NCBI GenBank assembly: GCA_958295785.1
Contig: OY282377.1
Coordinates: 1,068,394 to 1,132,393, forward strand
Direction of reading: 5' to 3'
Source of the DNA: an uncultured Latescibacterota bacterium
GTDB lineage: Bacteria; Latescibacterota; UBA2968
DNA: 64,000 bases
The notes under the pieces were generated by a model. The model saw nothing but the letters and a program-made list of their open reading frames with translations. It made no database searches and was not told the origin of the DNA. The position numbers were made by a program, and so were the translations under genes. Within the stretch, counting starts at the first letter, position 1, and each line of letters begins with the position of its first letter. Positions 1-9,905 of the stretch are shown in pieces.

Positions 1-1885
1 ACAATGCCTTGAGGCGCGCCATCGGCACGGGGGTCAAATCGGGTTCGCGCTCATCGACCTGCACGGCAAAGCGATCCGAAAGCCGCTCGCGTGCAAAAAT
101 CTCCCACAGGCCCGGCACATCCACCGCGCCCACCGGCCACGCGGATTGCAAGCCGCGTTGTTGCGGCCAAATCGTTTTCGGCTCTCGGCCCGGCGCGCGC
201 AAAACCGCTTCTGACGCATCCCCATCCCGAACATCTCGACGCACCACTTGCCCGACGCGATAGTCGGAACGCCCAAACGCGCCTGCGGCCAAATATCCGC
301 TTAGGCGATGCACAAAGGGCACAAAAAAGCCGGACAGGGGCGCGTCATTCCATCCCAAATTCGCGCTGACCGAGGACGCGAACAGCGCGACTCGACCCTT
401 GCCCTTGCGCGATTCGAGAAGCGCGGGCGCGCCCGATGTAAAGGACAACACGGGATATACATCTCGCCCGGGCCTTATCCGATACAAAACAAAAAAACGC
501 GGGCTTTGAAACGCGCCTTTGAGTTCGAGGCTCGATAGCATGGGATGATCGGGCAACACCGCTTGCAACGCCTGATAGGCCCCGGCCCTGGCGCCGCGTG
601 CGCCGAGCAAGGTGGCCGGGCAAAGTGCGGGCAACACGCGGTCATTGTAATGCCGGATATCGACCTGATCCCCCAAAAAGATCGCCAGCCCCATCCCGCG
701 CGAAACCCGGTTTTGCAACGCGGCAATCGCGCCCTCTGAAAACCGAGCGACATTGCACAAAAAAACCACATCCACACCATCCAACGCCTGCTCTGAGATG
801 TGGTCTGGTTTCATCTGCACCATCTCGGTAGAGACAACATCCAACGCCTGCGCGAGATAATACGCCTCATCCGGCGCGTCTGCAACGAGCAACACGCGCA
901 CTTGCTCCGGCACGCGCAACACGGTCACGCGCTGGTTGTCCGCCTCGAGATCGTCTTCTCCAATCTCCACGCGCAGGGCCACATCCCCGCCCGTTTCCGG
1001 CACAAACGGCGCGTGCAATTTTCGACGCCCCTCCGCAGGCACATGGGCAATGTGCTGTGCTACGCGCCGATCATCCAAAAATATCTGCACGGGCACACCG
1101 CCGCGATGGGTCGCGCCGTAATTGATCAGTTCAACCGCCAACGTGCTCGAACGCCCGACCTGCGGCGCGCTGACCTTGACCTGCCCAATGCCGATATTGG
1201 CAACTTGCGAGGGCCGCTCGGCAATGATGTACACGGACACGCCATCCAAATCCGCCAACGTATCGGGCAAACTCGCCCAGCCATTGGCCGCGCAATCCGT
1301 GACGCAATACAACTCGCGATTGGGCATCTGCGACTCGGTCAAATGCGACAGTGCCAGTTTCACGCCCGCCTCAAAATCCGTGCTGCCAAACCCGGGTTGC
1401 AACGCATTTAGATGCAAGCGCAACCGCGCTGGCGAAACCACATCGACCTCCTCAACCCCTTCGTCAACCAATGCCAGACGCACCTCGTCGCGCTCGTCGA
1501 ACATCGCCAACAACGCCTGCACCCTACGCAACGCGCGCTCAAACGCCATCCCCTCGGCCGTGCGGTATTGCATGCTCAGTGAACGGTCGAGCAAAATAAC
1601 CGCCGCCGTGCCCGCATCGCCCACCTGCCCGCTGCCCCCGCTCAAAGTTGGGCGCGCAAACGCCAACACCAGCAACACAATGAGCAGGGTTCGCAAAATG
1701 AGCAACAACAGTTGCTTCACTTTTATCCGTCGCATGCGGTCGTGCTGAAGGGCCTGTAGCAACACTACATTTGAAAACGATACTGTAACCGTGCGCCGTC
1801 GATTCAGCAAATGGATCACAAGCGGCAACAGCGCGGCCCACAAGCCGTATAGCAGCGTTGGATTTGTGAATGAAAGACCGAACAT
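1..1885 (-). CDS. BatA-like membrane protein with von Willebrand factor A domain (3' end outside window)
   Basis: A 628-codon open frame runs off the left edge of the window, so the C-terminus is missing. The N-terminus (MFGLSFTNPTLLYGLWAALL) is the short double-transmembrane segment typical of BatA/aerotolerance-type proteins. A second hydrophobic stretch near residues 55-75 (LLLLILRTLLIVLLVLAFARP) follows. A VWA domain starts near residue 88 with an intact MIDAS motif, DRSLS. Downstream sequence resembles the extracytoplasmic and ThuA/GATase-like part of large BatA-type proteins. In this family such proteins usually sit beside a MoxR ATPase and a DUF58 protein, and these may lie outside the window. 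The start was chosen because the membrane segment begins there; the ribosome site is weak. The function is unknown beyond the fold. Confidence 0.85.
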   Translation of the reverse strand, partial: MFGLSFTNPTLLYGLWAALLPLVIHLLNRRRTVTVSFSNVVLLQALQHDRMRRIKVKQLLLLILRTLLIVLLVLAFARPTLSGGSGQVGDAGTAAVILLDRSLSMQYRTAEGMAFERALRRVQALLAMFDERDEVRLALVDEGVEEVDVVSPARLRLHLNALQPGFGSTDFEAGVKLALSHLTESQMPNRELYCVTDCAANGWASLPDTLADLDGVSVYIIAERPSQVANIGIGQVKVSAPQVGRSSTLAVELINYGATHRGGVPVQIFLDDRRVAQHIAHVPAEGRRKLHAPFVPETGGDVALRVEIGEDDLEADNQRVTVLRVPEQVRVLLVADAPDEAYYLAQALDVVSTEMVQMKPDHISEQALDGVDVVFLCNVARFSEGAIAALQNRVSRGMGLAIFLGDQVDIRHYNDRVLPALCPATLLGARGARAGAYQALQAVLPDHPMLSSLELKGAFQSPRFFVLYRIRPGRDVYPVLSFTSGAPALLESRKGKGRVALFASSVSANLGWNDAPLSGFFVPFVHRLSGYLAAGAFGRSDYRVGQVVRRDVRDGDASEAVLRAPGREPKTIWPQQRGLQSAWPVGAVDVPGLWEIFARERLSDRFAVQVDEREPDLTPVPMARLKAL

Positions 1886-2045
1886 TGGAAGGCAGTGGTC
1901 AGGGGTCAGTCCCCACCCAGCCACGAGGCGCGGATGGCTCGAAGGATGCAACAGACATAGCGGATGCGGGGTTGTGGGGTTAATCCGCGCAATCCCCTAA
2001 TCCGCGACAATCCGCAATCCAGACAAATGGGCGCGGTGAAAACAA

Positions 2046-2073
2046 AAAAACCTGCTTCACAGCAAAGCAGGTG
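2046..2073 (-). terminator. Rho-independent terminator of the PTS IIA gene
   Basis: Read on the minus strand, an 8-bp perfect stem (ACCTGCTT / AAGCAGGT) is followed by a T-rich run (TTTTTTGTTTT). It lies about 25 bp after the stop of the PTS IIA gene and separates it from the VWA gene downstream. Confidence 0.85.
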
Positions 2074-2097
2074 ATAAAATAAAATGTGCGACATCCA

Positions 2098-2559
2098 TCA
2101 GTATTTCTCGTCTTCTGATTCAATAATCGCCAGGGCCTCTTCGCGATCTCGAATATCGATCAAACGCTGTCTAAAATCTTCGCCTTTGAGCACCCTTGAG
2201 ATGCGTGCCAAGGCTTTGATATGCGGCCCTGACACATCCACTGGCGAGACCAAAAGAAAAAAAATGTAGGTCTTTTTGTCATCTAAAGAATCGAAATTGA
2301 TGCCCTCTGATTTGATGCCCAAAACGCCCCCCACGGATGTGGCGTATTCCGACTTTCCGTGGGGTATGGCGATCCCGTGTCCGACGCCTGTGCTCATAAT
2401 TTCTTCGCGGTACAACACCGCCTCGAGCACCTTATCGCGGTCGGTAATTTTGTCCCCGACTTCGAGGGCATCGACGAGCTCTTCGAGAATTTCCCGCTTG
2501 GTTTGCCCTTTCAGCCCAACAATAACCGATTTGCCCGACAAAATCTCCATCAATGTCAT
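2098..2559 (-). CDS. PTS fructose/nitrogen-type EIIA domain protein (PtsN-like)
   Basis: A 153-residue single-domain EIIA of the fructose/mannitol/PtsN class. The phosphorylatable histidine is H67 in the motif GIAIPHGKS. Such proteins accept phosphate from HPr and either pass it to a sugar permease or act as a regulator. No PTS permease or HPr gene is nearby, so a regulatory PtsN-like role is more likely than sugar uptake; that is inference. The start was set at the internal ATG because a good ribosome site (GAAGGAAGGG) precedes it. The frame is open 19 codons further upstream without a ribosome site. The gene has its own terminator. Confidence 0.9.
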   Translation of the reverse strand: MTLMEILSGKSVIVGLKGQTKREILEELVDALEVGDKITDRDKVLEAVLYREEIMSTGVGHGIAIPHGKSEYATSVGGVLGIKSEGINFDSLDDKKTYIFFLLVSPVDVSGPHIKALARISRVLKGEDFRQRLIDIRDREEALAIIESEDEKY

Positions 2560-2675
2560 GAATGCCCTTCCTTCAAGCCTTACGATGATGTGCGAGCGTC
2601 CTGCCCGTAGTGACAATCGGGAAAATAAAACGCCCTTTCAATGAAGTCAAGAAAATTAAGGGATATAATTAGAAA

Positions 2676-3736
2676 TAGGACTTACGCATGCTGAGTTAAA
2701 AAAGGGTGCAATTCCGTAAAATTTATCACTGCGTTTGGATTACTGTCAGTATCTGCTTAGCAGTCCCCTCAACGATACCCTGACCCATTTCGCCGACCAT
2801 AGCGAAGGGTTCAGTCATGATAGGATCAACCGCTATCTCGCCGGTGATCGTATCCCCCCCCGCTTGGTGTGGGAACACGTCAAAGACCACATCGCGCTGA
2901 CGCCTAAAGGCTATGTGATCTTTGATGACACGGTTTTAGACAAGCGACACGCACGCAAGATCGCGTGAGTGCGTCGTCAATAGAGCGGCAACGCCCAAGG
3001 CGTCATCAATGGCATCGGGGTGGTCACATGTGTCTATGTCAATCCGCAAGAGGATCGGTTCTGGCTGATTGACGATCGGATTTATGACCCGCAAGGCGAT
3101 GGCAAAACCAAATGGGATCCTCTCAAGGACATGCTCTCTGCGTTGGTCTATCAGAAGGGCCTCCCTTTTACCGGGGTCTTGATGGACAGTGGGTATGCGA
3201 CCAAAACAGTCATGCTACACATAGAGCAGATGCAAAAAACCTATTCTTGTCCCCTCAAGACGAACCGGCGCGTGGACGAGTAGGCAGGCACAACCCCCTA
3301 CCAGCGCGTAGATAGCTTAACTTGGACGAAAGCGGATCGCAAACAAGGCAAGCCTAAAATCAGAGGGGTCCCCAAAGACCACAAAGTGAAATTATTCCGG
3401 GTGGCGTCTTCTGATAGACGCACGGCGTATGTCGTGACCAACGACCATGCTCAAAACGATTCTTCAGGGGTACAACAGGTGTGTCACCAACGATGGAAAA
3501 TTGAGCCATTTCACCGCGAAGTCAAACAAGTGACCGGGCTTGAAAAGTGTCAATGTCGGTTGGCACGCATGGTACGAAATCATATTGGGTGTGCGATGTT
3601 CGTTTGGATTCGACTCGCGCAGGTGGCCTATCAAACAGGACAAACCATTTATCAAGTCAAATACCGAGGGCTGGCTGACTTCTTGAGACAACAACTCAAA
3701 GCACCTCATATTCCAATGGAAATTGCGTAAGTCCTA
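2676..3736 (+). mobile_element. Decayed insertion sequence, copy A (IS4/IS701-like)
   Basis: 1061 bp bounded by the inverted repeat TAGGACTTACGCA and flanked by a 7-bp direct repeat TTAGAAA (2669-2675 and 3737-3743). It is about 31 bp shorter than copies B (20848-21939) and C (33622-34713) because a deletion near 2730 removed the transposase ribosome site and start codon. It inserted at the edge of the repeat at 3737-3862. It is the most diverged of the three copies and so probably the oldest. Confidence 0.95.
2735..3730 (+). pseudogene. Dead transposase of IS copy A
   Basis: Homologous along its whole length to the 338-residue transposase of copy C. It lacks the native start (deletion), has a stop codon replacing a Leu codon after KRHARKIA (near 2966), and carries further stops and length changes near 3280-3350. 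The DDE region is partly recognisable: the first aspartate in FDDTVLDKR, the second in LMDSGYATK and the glutamate in the RWKIE stretch. No full-length product can be made. Confidence 0.95.
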
Positions 3737-3862
3737 TTAGAAACTGTCTTAAAACGAAATATGATCTCACTCCCTCGTAGGCACAGGCGTCGCCTACAAC
3801 GAGCAGAGCGAGTCACGGGGTAGGGGGGTAGGTCACGCTAATATTAAAACAACTTCTTAGAA
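3737..3862. repeat. MITE-like repeat with imperfect terminal inverted repeats
   Basis: This gene-free stretch runs from TTAGAAACTGTCTTAAAAC at the left to ATTAAAACAACTTCTTAG at the right, imperfect inverted copies of each other. The interior holds a GC-rich hairpin (CTCGTAGGC ... GCCTACAACGAG). Similar end sequences (GTTGTCTTAAAACGAAATATGA and AATAGCCTCTAAGAG) bound the intergenic block at 40262-40480, and a partial match occurs at 11340-11378. IS copy A lies against its left end. Confidence 0.5.
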
Positions 3863-4008
3863 GCCACAAAAGCCCATTGAGAAATTCGGCAAAAGTCATT
3901 AACGTTCATGCAAAGCAACCCAAAACCCCAATAGGCGTATAATGATTGACTTCCCCCTTTCAAGACTGCCCTACGAGAAAGACAAAAGAATATCTCCCTT
4001 CTTGGATT

Positions 4009-4036
4009 TTTGGGCGAGCACGGGGGCATCGCCCCT
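4009..4036. repeat. GC-rich palindromic intergenic repeat (REP-like)
   Basis: One member of a family found about 20 times between genes in this window. The core is GGGCGAGCACGGGGGC followed by its near-complement ending GCCCCTAC. The short inverted arms would fold as a hairpin in RNA or single-stranded DNA. Confidence 0.8.
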
Positions 4037-4103
4037 ACACACTCGCCTCTTGCGTCTCCCGTTGCGGGGAGGGGTTACACCATCCACACAAAAGGATTGT
4101 CTC

Positions 4104-6407
4104 ATGTTTCGCATCCTCTGTTCGGCCCTGCTCATCACTTGTCTCGCAAGCGCGGGCGACGCGCAGAACCGCGACCTGCGCGACATCATCCACCGCTTGA
4201 AAGCCGATTTGCCCACCGCGTCCGATTCATCGGCGACTTATGCGCGGATGGGCCTGCTCTATTTGCGCCTCGAAGAAGCCGACAGCGCGGAGACGGCCTT
4301 TCAAAACGCCATTGCCCTGCGCCCCGATCTCGCCATTGCCCACACGGGCCTCGGGCGCGTGTATTACGACCTGCAAAACAAACCCGAGCGCGCACTTTCG
4401 CACTTTGAAAAAGCGGTCGCAAGCGACACCACAGACGCCGATGCCCACGACCGCCTCGTCAAAACCCTGCTCGCGCTTGAACAAACGGGCGGCCGTGCGC
4501 GCAAAACAGCGTCGCAAACCATTGCGCGATTTCCCGACTTGGCCTCGCCCTATTTGCTGCTCGCCCGCGCACATCGAGAAGAAGGCAGCACGCACCGAGT
4601 CGCGCTTTACTACTACAAAAAATACCTGCAACGCAACCCCGAAGACCGCGAAGCCGCATACCAATTTGCGTTCGCGCTCTACAAGGCCAAAGCGCACCGC
4701 GATCTCGAAGACCTCACCTCGCGCATGCGAGACCCGCGCGCCCTGCCATTGCTCGCCCAAGCCCTCATCCATAGGCGCGACCACGAAGGCGCGTTGGCGG
4801 CGTTTCAACGCTATATCCAGACCCTGCCGAAAGAAGAACACCCCCTGTATGACGACATCTCGTACATCGGCTCAAAAGCCGAAAGCCGCGCGTACCGCCT
4901 CGCATCTGCCTCTGATGACCCCGCGCAGCGCGAACGCTTTCTCGCGCGGTTCTGGCTGCAAAAAGACCCCTTCAAAACCTCGGGGGGCGCGTTGCGTCGG
5001 GCAGAACACTATCGCCGCGTGTGGCATGCGCGAACCCATTTTGGCAAAAAATGGCCGTGGGATCGCAGGGGCGAAATTTTCATCCGATACGGCGAACCCG
5101 ACTACATCTCGACCTCTCGCCAACTCAATGCCGTTGTGCCCCTCGCTGTGCAGCGCGTGCAAGAACAACGGGCGTATGCGATTTACGGCGAGGCCGGCGT
5201 TGAGGCCAATTTCGTCGGCCCGGTCTATCCCATTCGCACGATAGAGGCGGGCGGCGTGGGCCACGCATTGACGGGCAATTTGGGATTTGCCGACTATCGC
5301 CCGGTCACCACGAGCAGCGGGTGGTCATCTGTGCCGTGGGAAGTGTGGATTTACAAAAACCTCGGCAATGGCGCGGAGTTCACATTTACCGATGAATTTT
5401 TGGGCGGAAATTACGATTTTGCCCCCGTGCCATCGCTGACCTCCGCAGATCTCGCCCGGGCCGAATCTTCTGGCCGCTCGTACATGAGCGTTATTCAACG
5501 CCTCAACGAATTTAACCCCGCCACGCTCGCCCAATCCCTGGCCGCAACCGAACCCGAATTGTACAGCATTGAAGCCCTCGAACCCTTGGACTTTTACTTT
5601 GACGCCCTCACCTTTCGCGGGCCGGAAAACAAAACAGAGTTGCAGGTCGTATTCGGCCTGCCCTTAGACAATGTGGCCCTGCGTACGGATCCGGATACCA
5701 CAGTGGTGGTGGAACGCCGCACCGCGCTCATCTTTCCCCGTGCGCTCGATTTTCAAAACACCAAACACGCCTTGGCCATCGACATTACAGACGCCACGCG
5801 CGACCGCGGTTTGCAAGCCCTAAGCGCCGTGCGCCACTTTGCCGACCCCGGCGAATACGAATTGGCCGTTGAAGCGTGGCGGCAAAATACCAACCGCGTG
5901 GGCGCGTATCGCCAGCCCAATTTGCAACTGCCCGCGTACCGCGACAAGACCCGCCTGATGATGAGCGATATTCAGATCGCGTCTCGCATCGTTGAAGCCA
6001 GCCGCGCGCCCGACACCTCTTTTGTGCGCGGCGACCTCTACATTCAGCCGCAGCCCTCGGCATCCTTCATCCCCGGCATGTCCATGTTCGTCTATTTTGA
6101 AATCTACAACCTCAAACCCGATGAATTTGGGCAGACGCGCTACACCATTTCCTACGAAGTGCAAAAACGCCGGGAAACGGGTTTTGCCCTGATCTCTCTG
6201 CTCGCCAAATTGGGCAAAAAAAATGCCGAAGCCGTTGGCCTCAGCTTTGAGCAAGTGGGAACCGATCCCGACGAAAACACCTACCTCGAAATGCCCCTTT
6301 CCAACCTCGCGCCCGGCCGCTACGCCCTCAAACTCACCATCACAGACAAAAACGCGGATCAGCAGAAAAAAAAAGACGCTGTCTTCTTCATCGCGGGCAC
6401 TCGGTGA
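4104..6407 (+). CDS. Secreted TPR and GWxTD-domain protein
   Basis: 767 residues. The first about 20 residues (MFRILCSALLITCLASAGDA) form a signal peptide, so the protein is exported. Residues about 40-200 hold TPR-type helical repeats (LGRVYYDLQNKPERALSHFE). Around residue 285-330 is the GWxTD signature region, FWLQKDPF followed by RRGEIFIRYGEPDYI. The C-terminal half is beta-rich and of unknown fold. GWxTD proteins are common in FCB-group and Acidobacteria genomes and have no established function; an envelope role is likely from the signal peptide. The start was chosen from the signal peptide and AAGGA about 9 bp upstream. The open frame extends 54 codons upstream through a repeat, which is not believed to be translated. 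Confidence 0.88.
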   Translation: MFRILCSALLITCLASAGDAQNRDLRDIIHRLKADLPTASDSSATYARMGLLYLRLEEADSAETAFQNAIALRPDLAIAHTGLGRVYYDLQNKPERALSHFEKAVASDTTDADAHDRLVKTLLALEQTGGRARKTASQTIARFPDLASPYLLLARAHREEGSTHRVALYYYKKYLQRNPEDREAAYQFAFALYKAKAHRDLEDLTSRMRDPRALPLLAQALIHRRDHEGALAAFQRYIQTLPKEEHPLYDDISYIGSKAESRAYRLASASDDPAQRERFLARFWLQKDPFKTSGGALRRAEHYRRVWHARTHFGKKWPWDRRGEIFIRYGEPDYISTSRQLNAVVPLAVQRVQEQRAYAIYGEAGVEANFVGPVYPIRTIEAGGVGHALTGNLGFADYRPVTTSSGWSSVPWEVWIYKNLGNGAEFTFTDEFLGGNYDFAPVPSLTSADLARAESSGRSYMSVIQRLNEFNPATLAQSLAATEPELYSIEALEPLDFYFDALTFRGPENKTELQVVFGLPLDNVALRTDPDTTVVVERRTALIFPRALDFQNTKHALAIDITDATRDRGLQALSAVRHFADPGEYELAVEAWRQNTNRVGAYRQPNLQLPAYRDKTRLMMSDIQIASRIVEASRAPDTSFVRGDLYIQPQPSASFIPGMSMFVYFEIYNLKPDEFGQTRYTISYEVQKRRETGFALISLLAKLGKKNAEAVGLSFEQVGTDPDENTYLEMPLSNLAPGRYALKLTITDKNADQQKKKDAVFFIAGTR

Positions 6408-6435
6408 TTCGCGATCCACGGGCGGTGTATAACTG

Positions 6436-6505
6436 CGATTCGGGCGGGCACGGGGGCCACGCCCCTACGTTTTATCTGCGTTCATCTGCGTTCATCTGTG
6501 GTTGC
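6436..6505. repeat. Intergenic repeats after the GWxTD gene
   Basis: A REP-like element (GGGCGGGCACGGGGGC ... GCCCCTACG) is followed by a second repeat type containing two tandem copies of ATCTGCGTTC. The second one overlaps the last codons of the minus-strand phosphotriesterase-like gene and supplies its stop codon. Confidence 0.75.
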
Positions 6506-7509
6506 GTTTTGCGAATCCGGATGGCAAAGGCTTTCCGCGGATTTTCCACAGTGATAAGGTGAATGTCGGCATCGGTAAAATTTGCTTTTTTCATCAGCGG
6601 GATGAATTGGTCAAAAATGGCATTATACGGCTTAAAAGGGCGGTTGCCATGTCGGAAGGAATTGCCATCGTGGGAAAGCAAAACCCGGTGCAAAACCCCA
6701 AACCGTCTCAAAGCGCGCAGCACATCGAGGTGGTGCATCAGCGTTTTGTCGCCAATGCCATCCAGCCCAATCCACGCGCCCGCCCGCGCAACCGGGGGCA
6801 AGTCCGCCGAATCTTTGACGTGTTGCGCGTGTGCCCAAACCCACGCGCTCGGATGCACGCCCCTCTCTTCGAGCATTGCAACCTGTTCAACCGCTGCATC
6901 CGTGCTACCACTCGTATGGGAGACAATCGTCAACCCGGTCTTGAGATGCGTCTTGCCCGCGGCCCAAATGAGTTTCGCGTCAATGTCAGACGGCATGCCG
7001 GGGTCAACGCCAATTTTGATAAACCCAGGCCGAATATCTGTCCCATCAATCCCATGTTCCCACTCGTCAATCCAGCGTTGGGCAATTTGATCGACTGTCT
7101 CGTGAAAGGCGTGTTCGGGCACATAGCGATCATGGGCCGCGCCATAATACCCGGTATTGGTGAGCATTTGCATGCCGGTTGCTTGCGAAATGCGCCGAAG
7201 CAAATCCACGCGCCGTCCAAAATACGCCCCTGTGCATTCGCAGATCGTCTGCACGCCAAACACCTTTAGCATCTTGAGATAGGGAATCGCGGTGGCGAAT
7301 AATTTTTCCTCGTCGTATCGCGCTATGCGGCTCGGCTGTCCACCAAAAATGGACATGATGTGTTCGTGCGGCAGCGTGAATCCCATGTGTTCGGGCGCAA
7401 TCGGCCCTGTCACGGTCATCACCTGTGGCTCTGACGCAACCGCCGATGGCATGAGGATCAACGCGCTCGCGGAGATAAGGCCGTGTTGGATAAATGTTCT
7501 TCGCGTCAT
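6472..7509 (-). CDS. Tat-exported phosphotriesterase-family metal-dependent hydrolase
   Basis: 345 residues. The N-terminus has a twin-arginine motif (MTRRTFIQHG) before a hydrophobic stretch, suggesting Tat export. The metal-binding set of the family is visible: H48 and H50 in LPHEH, the bridging lysine K165 in GFIKIGVDPG, H198 in TIVSHTSG, a histidine in WAHAQH, and D281 in LSHDG. The family includes phosphotriesterases, lactonases and many enzymes of unknown substrate, so no reaction can be named. The last 10 or so residues (TQPQMNADERR) are encoded by an intergenic repeat. The natural protein probably ended near FAIRI, and the repeat has replaced or read through the stop. Confidence 0.9.
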   Translation of the reverse strand: MTRRTFIQHGLISASALILMPSAVASEPQVMTVTGPIAPEHMGFTLPHEHIMSIFGGQPSRIARYDEEKLFATAIPYLKMLKVFGVQTICECTGAYFGRRVDLLRRISQATGMQMLTNTGYYGAAHDRYVPEHAFHETVDQIAQRWIDEWEHGIDGTDIRPGFIKIGVDPGMPSDIDAKLIWAAGKTHLKTGLTIVSHTSGSTDAAVEQVAMLEERGVHPSAWVWAHAQHVKDSADLPPVARAGAWIGLDGIGDKTLMHHLDVLRALRRFGVLHRVLLSHDGNSFRHGNRPFKPYNAIFDQFIPLMKKANFTDADIHLITVENPRKAFAIRIRKTQPQMNADERR

Positions 7510-7550
7510 GATTCAGTCGTTATACCAAATTGCTTTTAAGTTGTTCGTAT

Positions 7551-7890
7551 TCTGCCTCCCATCAGGGATGAATGGGGAATTGGGGAACAGACTTACGTAA
7601 AGCGTTTGGTTCTGCCTCCATGTGGGTTGCCTTTGATGCCTTCGGCGACCGACTTTTTTTCAACAGCAAAAAAAGTAGGCAAAAAATGCCGCTCTCATGC
7701 GCCGAGGGGCTGGCACAGCGCAAAGCGCTTTGCGGGTCGCACGACATGCGTTGGCCTGCAAGGTGGGTTGCAAGATGAATGTGCGTTGCGAGATGGACTT
7801 GCGCGCTGTGCGTGATGGCTTTGTCTGACGGTCTTTTGGGATGGCCTGGTTGCAATGGCTTCTCTGAATGACTGCGTAACGGCAAGGGAT
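7551..7890. repeat. Long dispersed repeat, copy 1
   Basis: About 340 bp closely matching, in inverted orientation, 19320-19710. Shared blocks include TCTGCCTCCCATCAGGGA at one end, TTTTTTTCAACAGCAAAAAAA in the middle, and GTAACGGCAAGGGA at the other end. No reading frame is conserved as a recognisable protein. The gap between the phosphotriesterase and DUF6785-type genes (7510-7921) holds nothing else. Confidence 0.8.
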
Positions 7891-7921
7891 CGCTCCAAGT
7901 GGTCAGTGCAACCTCCGGCGA

Positions 7922-9892
7922 TCAAAAATTATGCACATTATGCCCCTGATGTGGGAACCACAAACAATCCACCACAAAAACCAACCCCGTGCTGACCGCC
8001 TGCGCTGCCAGCAAACCGATAAAAAACGGCTTCCCTTTCTCATACACCTGCACGCCCCCCATCCGCATCACAACCCCCTTGATCGCCCACGCAATAAAAA
8101 CCGAAAACACCGTCTTACTCACCCCGTAATTTCCCTGCATTGCCAAGCCAATCGGATGCAGCGGCCACGCCGGTGCCCAATAGCGAATCAGGGTCAAAAC
8201 CGCCATCAGACCTGCACCAATGCCTGCCCACATCACGCGCCCATCGCCGCCGAGACTTAGGGGATTGCGGATCGCCTTTATCGCAAAATCAAATGCGCGA
8301 GGCCCAACGTGTACGAGGCCCATATTTCCCAAATTATACGCCCCGTATTCGTAACTCAAGTAGAGCGTATTCGCTATCGAAATCACAAATCCCACTGTGA
8401 GCGACGCCCAAATCACCCCCGTAATCCGCCGGGGTTTCACCGTCTTATCCACGGCCTTCACCGCTTGGGAAAACGACGGCATCAAAAAACCCTTCCCAAT
8501 ATCGGGAAAAAAATTAAACACCCGCATAAACGCCAGCGCGACAATGCTCGATATCCCCATCACGGAAGCCGACCCAAATGCCTGCACCACCGCATCATTG
8601 GGCTCCAACCGATAATACGCATAGACCAACCCCAGCTCGGAAACCGCCCGCGCAAGTCCCAAAAACAACAACATCGCCAGAACCAAAAACACCACTGCAA
8701 CCCACAAGACCATCCCCGTAGCGACCAGCCAGCACATAGCAAACAACAGTGAAAGCCCCAGCCCAAAAACAGCCGTGCGATAGGACAACAACTCTGTGCG
8801 ATCATCCACATCACAACTCGGATCCCACGCCTTTTGCCACACCGCCTTCAAATGTGCCCGCGCCATCCACAACCCCCATACCGCGAGAAAAATGAGTGCG
8901 CCCATACTCTGCCAATTCAACACCTCATTTTCCCAATGCAAATTCGACGCCCCCAGCGGATACCCCAAAATATTTGAGACATAAATCTGAAACGCCGTCA
9001 AAACGATAAAAAACCACACGCTGAACAACACATCCAACCGCGCAAAATAGCCAAAACCTATCGCATAAAAACTGAGGCGAAATGGCAGCGCGGGAAAATC
9101 GGGAAAAGCCCGCCAGTTCATTCCCTCAATGGAAATATGCGGAAAACCCGGCGAAAAATAAGACCCGATATTCCACAGTTTCAACGCCATCACAAGCCCA
9201 AACGCAAGCCAGAACAACGGCGAACGCAGCGTCTTTTCCAATCTGCCATCGGGTTCTGTCTCCGTCAACATCCCCCCCACTTCCACGAGGGGATAGGCCA
9301 ACCGCTCGTATTCTACCCACTGCTTCCGCAAAATCACCACCACGCTGAACACCGCAAATCCCATCGCGCCCAAAAAACACATCCACCAGAAAATCGGCGC
9401 GACCCACACGCGCCATGGGAATGTCCCCTTTCCACCCTCGTAAAACCGCGTCATCTCTCCGCCGGCATTGGTCGGCACCAGCCAATTTGGAATGTGTTCG
9501 AGCAAATACGTGGTCCAGCCGTTTTCCGCGGATGCAAAATAATAAGGCGCGGCCACCACACCGATCAAATGCCCACTGATCCCGTCGTAAGACACCGAAA
9601 TCCCCACCAACCCCGACGCCATCACCACCGACAATTCCGACCGCGTCAATGCCCAGACCGACCGCCGGTAATTTGCCAGCAAATTGCACACGCACAAAAT
9701 CAAAAACGGATAGAAAAGTGCCACCGGAAAATGGCTGCGGCTGATGTTCGATCCCGCCGTATAATAGGGCATCCACTCATTCCACAACACGCTCACCAAT
9801 ATCATGCCAACCGATGCAACCGCCGTGCGATATGTGCGTAAGCCGCTGCCAATCGGCGCTCGTGTTGGCGTATTTTGAGTCGCTTTTGCCAT
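7922..9892 (-). CDS. Large polytopic membrane protein, DUF6785/DUF6784 type
   Basis: 656 residues with roughly 12-14 hydrophobic segments, for example SVGMILVSVLWNEWM near the N-terminus and AMLLFLGLARAVSELGLVYA in the second half. It resembles the DUF6785/DUF6784 membrane proteins common in Planctomycetes, Poribacteria and Latescibacteria, which are loosely related to OPT-type transporters. Substrate and direction are unknown. An in-frame ATG exists four codons upstream (9904), but that ATG is part of the flanking REP-like repeat, whose usual end is CCGAAAATGCAAGATAC. The start at 9892 (MAKATQ) is therefore preferred, although no strong ribosome site precedes either. Confidence 0.75.
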   Translation of the reverse strand: MAKATQNTPTRAPIGSGLRTYRTAVASVGMILVSVLWNEWMPYYTAGSNISRSHFPVALFYPFLILCVCNLLANYRRSVWALTRSELSVVMASGLVGISVSYDGISGHLIGVVAAPYYFASAENGWTTYLLEHIPNWLVPTNAGGEMTRFYEGGKGTFPWRVWVAPIFWWMCFLGAMGFAVFSVVVILRKQWVEYERLAYPLVEVGGMLTETEPDGRLEKTLRSPLFWLAFGLVMALKLWNIGSYFSPGFPHISIEGMNWRAFPDFPALPFRLSFYAIGFGYFARLDVLFSVWFFIVLTAFQIYVSNILGYPLGASNLHWENEVLNWQSMGALIFLAVWGLWMARAHLKAVWQKAWDPSCDVDDRTELLSYRTAVFGLGLSLLFAMCWLVATGMVLWVAVVFLVLAMLLFLGLARAVSELGLVYAYYRLEPNDAVVQAFGSASVMGISSIVALAFMRVFNFFPDIGKGFLMPSFSQAVKAVDKTVKPRRITGVIWASLTVGFVISIANTLYLSYEYGAYNLGNMGLVHVGPRAFDFAIKAIRNPLSLGGDGRVMWAGIGAGLMAVLTLIRYWAPAWPLHPIGLAMQGNYGVSKTVFSVFIAWAIKGVVMRMGGVQVYEKGKPFFIGLLAAQAVSTGLVFVVDCLWFPHQGHNVHNF

Positions 9893-9905
9893 TGTGTCTT
9901 GCATT

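Noticed and set aside
800-1748. Plus-strand open frames of about 200 codons at the left end
   Set aside because: Antisense to the VWA gene, which has a clear membrane segment and MIDAS motif but is open at the window edge.
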